DNA of 64,000 nt, taken from the NCBI GenBank assembly GCA_963833195.1, contig CAWHXF010000027.1, forward strand, positions 3,782,001-3,846,000. Reading direction: 5' to 3'. How positions within the stretch are numbered: position 1 is the stretch's first letter; every line of letters starts with the position of its first letter. The position numbers were made by a program, and so were the translations under genes. Below, piece by piece: positions 60,816 to 64,000 of this stretch. Source of the stretch: Granulosicoccus sp963833195. GTDB lineage: Bacteria > Pseudomonadota > Gammaproteobacteria > Granulosicoccales > Granulosicoccaceae. A model generated the notes under the pieces. It saw nothing but the letters and a program-made list of their open reading frames with translations. It was not told the DNA's origin and did no database searches.

Positions 60816-62339
60816 CTACGCCGGCAGCACGACGCGAACCCGCACGCCAGGCCCGCGCGCGGGCTCGCTGTCGATATCCAGCCGGCCGCCGTGCGCCTCG
60901 GCGATCAGGCGGGCGAGCGTCAACCCGAGTCCGAACCCTCCCGTGGTGCGCGTGCGGGAGGCGTCGGGCCGGTACAGCGGGTCGGTGATGCGCGCGAGAT
61001 GGTCCGGATGGATCCCCGGGCCGGTGTCCGAGACCTCGATCCGCACCTCGTCCAGCCCGGCCCTCAGCGTGACGCCGACCGAGGCGCTGCCATCGGCGGC
61101 GCGGCCGTGCGACAGGGCGTTGGCGACCAGGTTGCGCACCAGGATGCGCAGGCGGGCCGCGTCGGCCTCCAGCACGATGCGTCCGTCCGCTGCCGCTTCG
61201 GGCAGGGCGCCGGCGTCGATCCTCACGTCGACCTCCGAGTGACCGTCGGCCTCGTTCCGTACCAGTTCGACCAGGTCGACCGGTGCCCGGTTCAGCACCG
61301 TGTGGGGCTGCTGGAGCTGCTCGGATTCCATGATGTCGCCGATCAGCGACTGCATCTCGAGCAGGTCCTCCTCGATGGCGTCACGGCGCGAGGATTCGGG
61401 CAGCAGCTGCAGCGCCAGGCGAGCCCGCGCGAGCGGCGAGCGCAGCTCGTGACTGAGTGCGAGCAGCAGCTGGCGCTTGGCGCCCAGCATCGCCTCGATG
61501 CGCTCGGCCAGGGTGTCGATGCTGTTGCCCAGCACGGCCAGATCGTCGTGGCCGCGCAGTCCGATGCGCTCGCCGAGTTCCCCGGCCGTCATGCGTGCCA
61601 CGCCGTGGCGGATCCTGCCGATCGGCGACAGCAGGCGGCGAAGCAGCCAGTAGCCGGCGCCCATGACCGCGGCCAGCGCCAGCAACGCCCACAGCAGCTC
61701 GCCGTCGCCGTCGCGGTGGCCGGAGGGACGACCGCGGTCGCCGGTGCTCGATGTCGATCGGTCGGCGGGTCCGACAGCCGTGTCATGGGCGCCGCGCGGT
61801 CCGCTCCGCGCCTCGCCGCGTGACCCGTCCCGGCGCCCGAATCGGTAGTACACGGTGTGGCCGTCGCGCTCGAAGCGCAGCACGCCGTCGCGGCGGCCGC
61901 CGCTCCTGTTGATCGCGACGGTACCTTGCGGGCGCTCGGCGCCGCTGCCTCGCCCCATGCGCGTCAGCGGCACGCGGTCGTAGCGCAGCCGTCGGACCGG
62001 CGGCACCGGCACATCGCTGGAAAAGAGCAGGGTGTCCCCGCGGTAGATGACGATTCCCAAGGGCAGACGATCCGACAGGGCTCGCGCCCGCGCCGGATCG
62101 GGCGGATTGCCCAGGTCCTGCTGGATGTAGCTCAGGTACTGCACGAAGTGCGGCTCGATGGTGTCGCGCCACTGCGACCCCAGACCCTTCGTGAAGAACA
62201 CCACCAGGACGACGAGCGAGGCGACCGTGGTCAGCGCGAAGATGCCCAGCAGGCGCAGCGACAGCGAGCGCCACGCCGCGTCCAGCCGGCGTCGCAATCG
62301 TCCCGGAACGGGCGCCGGCGGATCGGTCGCCAGGTTCAC
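60816..62339 (-). CDS. sensor histidine kinase (CpxA-like)
   Basis: 507 aa. TM1 'LLGIFALTTVASLVVLVVFF', a periplasmic domain (about 50-210) and TM2 'ELLWALLALAAVMGAGYWLL'. HAMP follows, then the H-box 'LSHELRSPLARARLAL' (phospho-His), N-box 'LVANALSHG', 'DTGPGI' and 'GFGLGLTLARLI'. GTG start at 62339 overlaps the response regulator stop (GTGA). With a Spy/CpxP-like gene upstream, it probably senses envelope stress or metals (inference). Confidence 0.94.
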   Translation of the reverse strand: MNLATDPPAPVPGRLRRRLDAAWRSLSLRLLGIFALTTVASLVVLVVFFTKGLGSQWRDTIEPHFVQYLSYIQQDLGNPPDPARARALSDRLPLGIVIYRGDTLLFSSDVPVPPVRRLRYDRVPLTRMGRGSGAERPQGTVAINRSGGRRDGVLRFERDGHTVYYRFGRRDGSRGEARSGPRGAHDTAVGPADRSTSSTGDRGRPSGHRDGDGELLWALLALAAVMGAGYWLLRRLLSPIGRIRHGVARMTAGELGERIGLRGHDDLAVLGNSIDTLAERIEAMLGAKRQLLLALSHELRSPLARARLALQLLPESSRRDAIEEDLLEMQSLIGDIMESEQLQQPHTVLNRAPVDLVELVRNEADGHSEVDVRIDAGALPEAAADGRIVLEADAARLRILVRNLVANALSHGRAADGSASVGVTLRAGLDEVRIEVSDTGPGIHPDHLARITDPLYRPDASRTRTTGGFGLGLTLARLIAEAHGGRLDIDSEPARGPGVRVRVVLPA

Positions 62340-63049
62340 TCCGCTGCGCCGAGCCTGCGCGCCACGAAGGCGTAGCCGGCGCCGTGCACCGTCCGCACCG
62401 GGGTGGCGGGCTTGAGCTTGGCGCGCAGCCGACTGACCAAAATGTCCACCGAGCGCGAGTACAGTTCGTGCTCGGTACCCTTGAGGGCGGCGAGTATCGC
62501 GTCGCGCGACACGGCCACGCCCGGCGTGGACGCCAGCAGCGTCAACAGCTCGTACTCCTTGGTGGTGAGCTCCACCGGCACGTCATCGACCCGTACCTCG
62601 CGGATGTCCGGGTGCAGCGAGAAGCCCTCGAAGCGACGCTCGTCGGGCGCATCGGCGGCATCCGCGCCGTGCCGCCCATCGGCACCGACCGGGCGGCGCT
62701 TGATGTTGGCCTGCACTCGCGCCACCAGTTCGCGCGGCTCGAACGGCTTGGGCAGGTAGTCATCGGCGCCCAGCTCCAGCCCGACGATGCGGTCGGTCAC
62801 GTCCCCCCGCGCGCTCAGCATCACGATGGGAATGTCGGAACGGGCACGGATGCGCCGGATGACCTCGAAGCCGTCCATCTCGGGCAGCATCACGTCGAGG
62901 ATCACCGCATCGAAGGCGCCGCCGTCGAGCTTGGCGAGCCCGGCGGACGGCGTCAGCGCCGGTTCGACCCGCAGGCCGAACCGCGCGCAGTACTCGACCA
63001 GCAGCTCGGCGAGCTTGCCGTCGTCGTCGATGAGCAGTACCGCGTTCAC
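62336..63049 (-). CDS. OmpR/CpxR-family response regulator
   Basis: 237 aa. Receiver domain: acidic 'LLIDDDGKLAELL', phospho-acceptor Asp in 'VILDVMLPEMDG', 'IVMLSARGD' and 'LGADDYLPKPFEPRELVAR'. A winged-helix DNA-binding domain ends the protein: 'LTTKEYELLTLLASTPG', 'SRSVDILVSRLRAKL', 'RTVHGAGYAFV'. It is cotranscribed with the kinase and probably controls the Spy-like gene 80 bp upstream. Confidence 0.95.
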   Translation of the reverse strand: MNAVLLIDDDGKLAELLVEYCARFGLRVEPALTPSAGLAKLDGGAFDAVILDVMLPEMDGFEVIRRIRARSDIPIVMLSARGDVTDRIVGLELGADDYLPKPFEPRELVARVQANIKRRPVGADGRHGADAADAPDERRFEGFSLHPDIREVRVDDVPVELTTKEYELLTLLASTPGVAVSRDAILAALKGTEHELYSRSVDILVSRLRAKLKPATPVRTVHGAGYAFVARRLGAAE

Positions 63050-63129
63050 GCCTCAGGCTAGCACCGGGAACGATGTATCCATCGTCCCCGGGCCTCGCCG
63101 TCGGATCCCCGGCGAACGTTCCGCCGGGC

Positions 63130-63561
63130 TCAGTGCCCGCGGCGGCCGCGGCCCTGCTCGGCGAAGTCGGCGATGTCAGCCTTCTGCTCCGCGGTCAGGC
63201 CATCGAGGAACACCGCGGCGGCGGCAACCAGCTCCGGTGCCCCGGTCTGGATGGCCTCGGTGCGGCTGGTGATCATCTCCAGCGCGGCGCCCTGATCGAA
63301 GGCGTCCGCGCTCAGTAGCGCGGCGATGTCGGCGCGCACGTCGTTGCCGTCGCCCTTCATGAGCTCGCGCATGTCCGTGACCTCGACGAACAACGTGTCG
63401 AGGGCCGCGCGCTGGTTGTCGTCCAGCTCCAGCCTGTCGCTGACCCGCTCCAGCATGCGCTCGCCGCGCTCGCCGCCGGAGCGGTCCGCCAGGGCCAGCC
63501 CGCCGGCGGCGAGGCCCACGGTGGTGACGGCGATGGTGGCAATCCTTGTGAAGTTCTTCAT
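63130..63561 (-). CDS. Spy/CpxP-like periplasmic protein
   Basis: 143 aa. Signal peptide 'IATIAVTTVGLAAGGLALA', then an all-helical mature part: 'MLERVSDRLELDDNQRAALD' and 'FLDGLTAEQKADIADFAEQ', the LTxxQ-type motif in variant form, with a Gly/Arg/His tail 'GRGRRGH'. Spy and CpxP are ATP-independent periplasmic chaperones, and CpxP also inhibits CpxA. Same strand and order as the regulator pair, so likely one regulon. Confidence 0.85.
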   Translation of the reverse strand: MKNFTRIATIAVTTVGLAAGGLALADRSGGERGERMLERVSDRLELDDNQRAALDTLFVEVTDMRELMKGDGNDVRADIAALLSADAFDQGAALEMITSRTEAIQTGAPELVAAAAVFLDGLTAEQKADIADFAEQGRGRRGH

Positions 63562-63901
63562 GTCGTCGATCTCTCGTAAACGTGACGAACGAGGGGGGAA
63601 GCTCCGGTTCGTCGTCAGAGCGTGAGGGCACTATCGGCCCTGGCGGACGAATGGACATTGCGCGGCGGCGACAGGGTGTAACGGCTTGTAACGCGCGAGG
63701 TGCCGGTCGTGCGGAACTTGGCGGCCCGTCCTTCCGCTGACGGTCGGAACGGCTATCGCTCGAAGGTGGATCGCGCCGGACGCCGCTCCGGGCAACTGGA
63801 GAGCTCGGACCGGATCGGGCGTCGAATTTCGAAGCGCGGAAAGCGCAAGCGTCATCGGAAGGGGAGGGGAGCGATCGTCTCGCTGCAGACCTACCTTTCG
63901 C
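63562..63901. other. intergenic region upstream of the Spy-like gene
   Basis: 340 bp with no convincing gene. An open frame at 63631-63855 on the minus strand (74 codons) has no family-like features and looks like chance. It holds the CpxR-box-like repeat at 63678-63692 and presumably the promoter of the Spy/regulator/kinase genes; I could not identify a clear -35/-10 pair. Confidence 0.6.
63678..63692. promoter_or_regulatory. CpxR-box-like direct repeat
   Basis: GTAAC-N5-GTAAC (plus strand). The E. coli CpxR box is GTAAA-N5-GTAAA, so both half-sites match 4/5 with the exact spacing. It lies 117 bp upstream of the Spy-like start and faces the regulator/kinase pair, fitting autoregulation. 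Confidence 0.6.
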
Positions 63902-64000
63902 TCATCGGATCATGTCGACGCCGGCGGCGACCGCGGGCTCGTCGAAGGCGTCGAGCGAGGCGACATGGCTTTCCAGAAGATCCAGGTCGCTCGGCAGTCC
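63902..64000 (-). CDS. C-terminal end of an unidentified protein (cut by window edge)
   Basis: Minus-strand frame open from the window edge to a TGA at 63902-63904: 'LPSDLDLLESHVASLDAFDE' then 'PAVAAGVDMIR'. 32 residues, too few to identify. Confidence 0.55.
   Translation of the reverse strand, partial: GLPSDLDLLESHVASLDAFDEPAVAAGVDMIR

Noticed and set aside
63631..63855. 74-codon minus-strand frame upstream of the Spy-like gene
   Set aside because: No recognisable motif, no good ribosome-binding site, and it overlaps the CpxR-box-like repeat.

Overview
This 64 kb window is chromosomal DNA from a very G+C-rich gammaproteobacterium. Three gene neighbourhoods support this: the lptM-lysA-dapF-DUF484 order, the dnaA-dnaN-recF-gyrB block divergent from rpmH-rnpA-yidD-yidC-mnmE, and a hemC/argH divergent pair. 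The genus cannot be named from the sequence. There is no rRNA, tRNA, CRISPR array or recognisable insertion sequence in the window.

Layout. 1-7.3 kb: lysine/peptidoglycan precursor synthesis (lysA, dapF), the LptM lipoprotein, an esterase, argH, and the tetrapyrrole genes hemC-hemD. 7.4-12.5 kb: two overlapping signalling genes, a PAS-GGDEF-EAL protein and a CheB-like/CheR fusion. 12.5-23.5 kb (minus strand): the replication-initiation operon dnaA-dnaN-recF-gyrB, continuing into prlC and ubiD. The 400 bp dnaN-dnaA gap has the features of oriC: an AT-rich stretch, a DnaA-trio-like run and DnaA-box-like sites. recF carries two parS-type palindromes, and an extra segment inside gyrB carries a DnaA-box cluster. 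23.6-28.2 kb (plus strand): rpmH, rnpA, yidD, yidC, mnmE, with YidC carrying a long basic tail. 28.3-35.6 kb: a TAXI-type TRAP transporter (binding protein plus fused permease), a GST and aconitase A. 35.6-41.6 kb: small unknowns, an orphan AAA-type ATPase, an MsbA-like ABC exporter and a TolA-like envelope protein. 41.7-50.4 kb: accessory DNA with a deacetylase / CGLCG-protein / COG0523 GTPase cluster, an MFS transporter, GST-fold enzymes, a hydrolase and a Uma2-type nuclease. Several of these genes are split by single +1 indels. 50.4-53.2 kb: mnmG and a DUF1223 protein. 53.2-60.8 kb: an FG-GAP surface protein, a VapBC pair, a hydroxyacid dehydrogenase, a binding-protein homologue, a phospholipase-D lipoprotein, and at least four gene remnants. 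60.8-64 kb: a CpxA/CpxR-like two-component pair with a Spy/CpxP-like periplasmic protein and a CpxR-box-like direct repeat upstream of it.

Most core genes are packed with GTGA/ATGA stop-start overlaps (lptM/lysA/dapF, rnpA/yidD, CGLCG/cobW, response regulator/kinase, vapB/vapC), which shows translational coupling. The notable signals are the origin/segregation sites (oriC with trio, parS in recF, DnaA boxes in gyrB), the probably inactive CheB domain fused to CheR, the run of +1 frameshifts from 42.6 to 50.5 kb, the gene remnants after 55 kb, and 12-bp tandem repeats in the linkers of several unrelated proteins.
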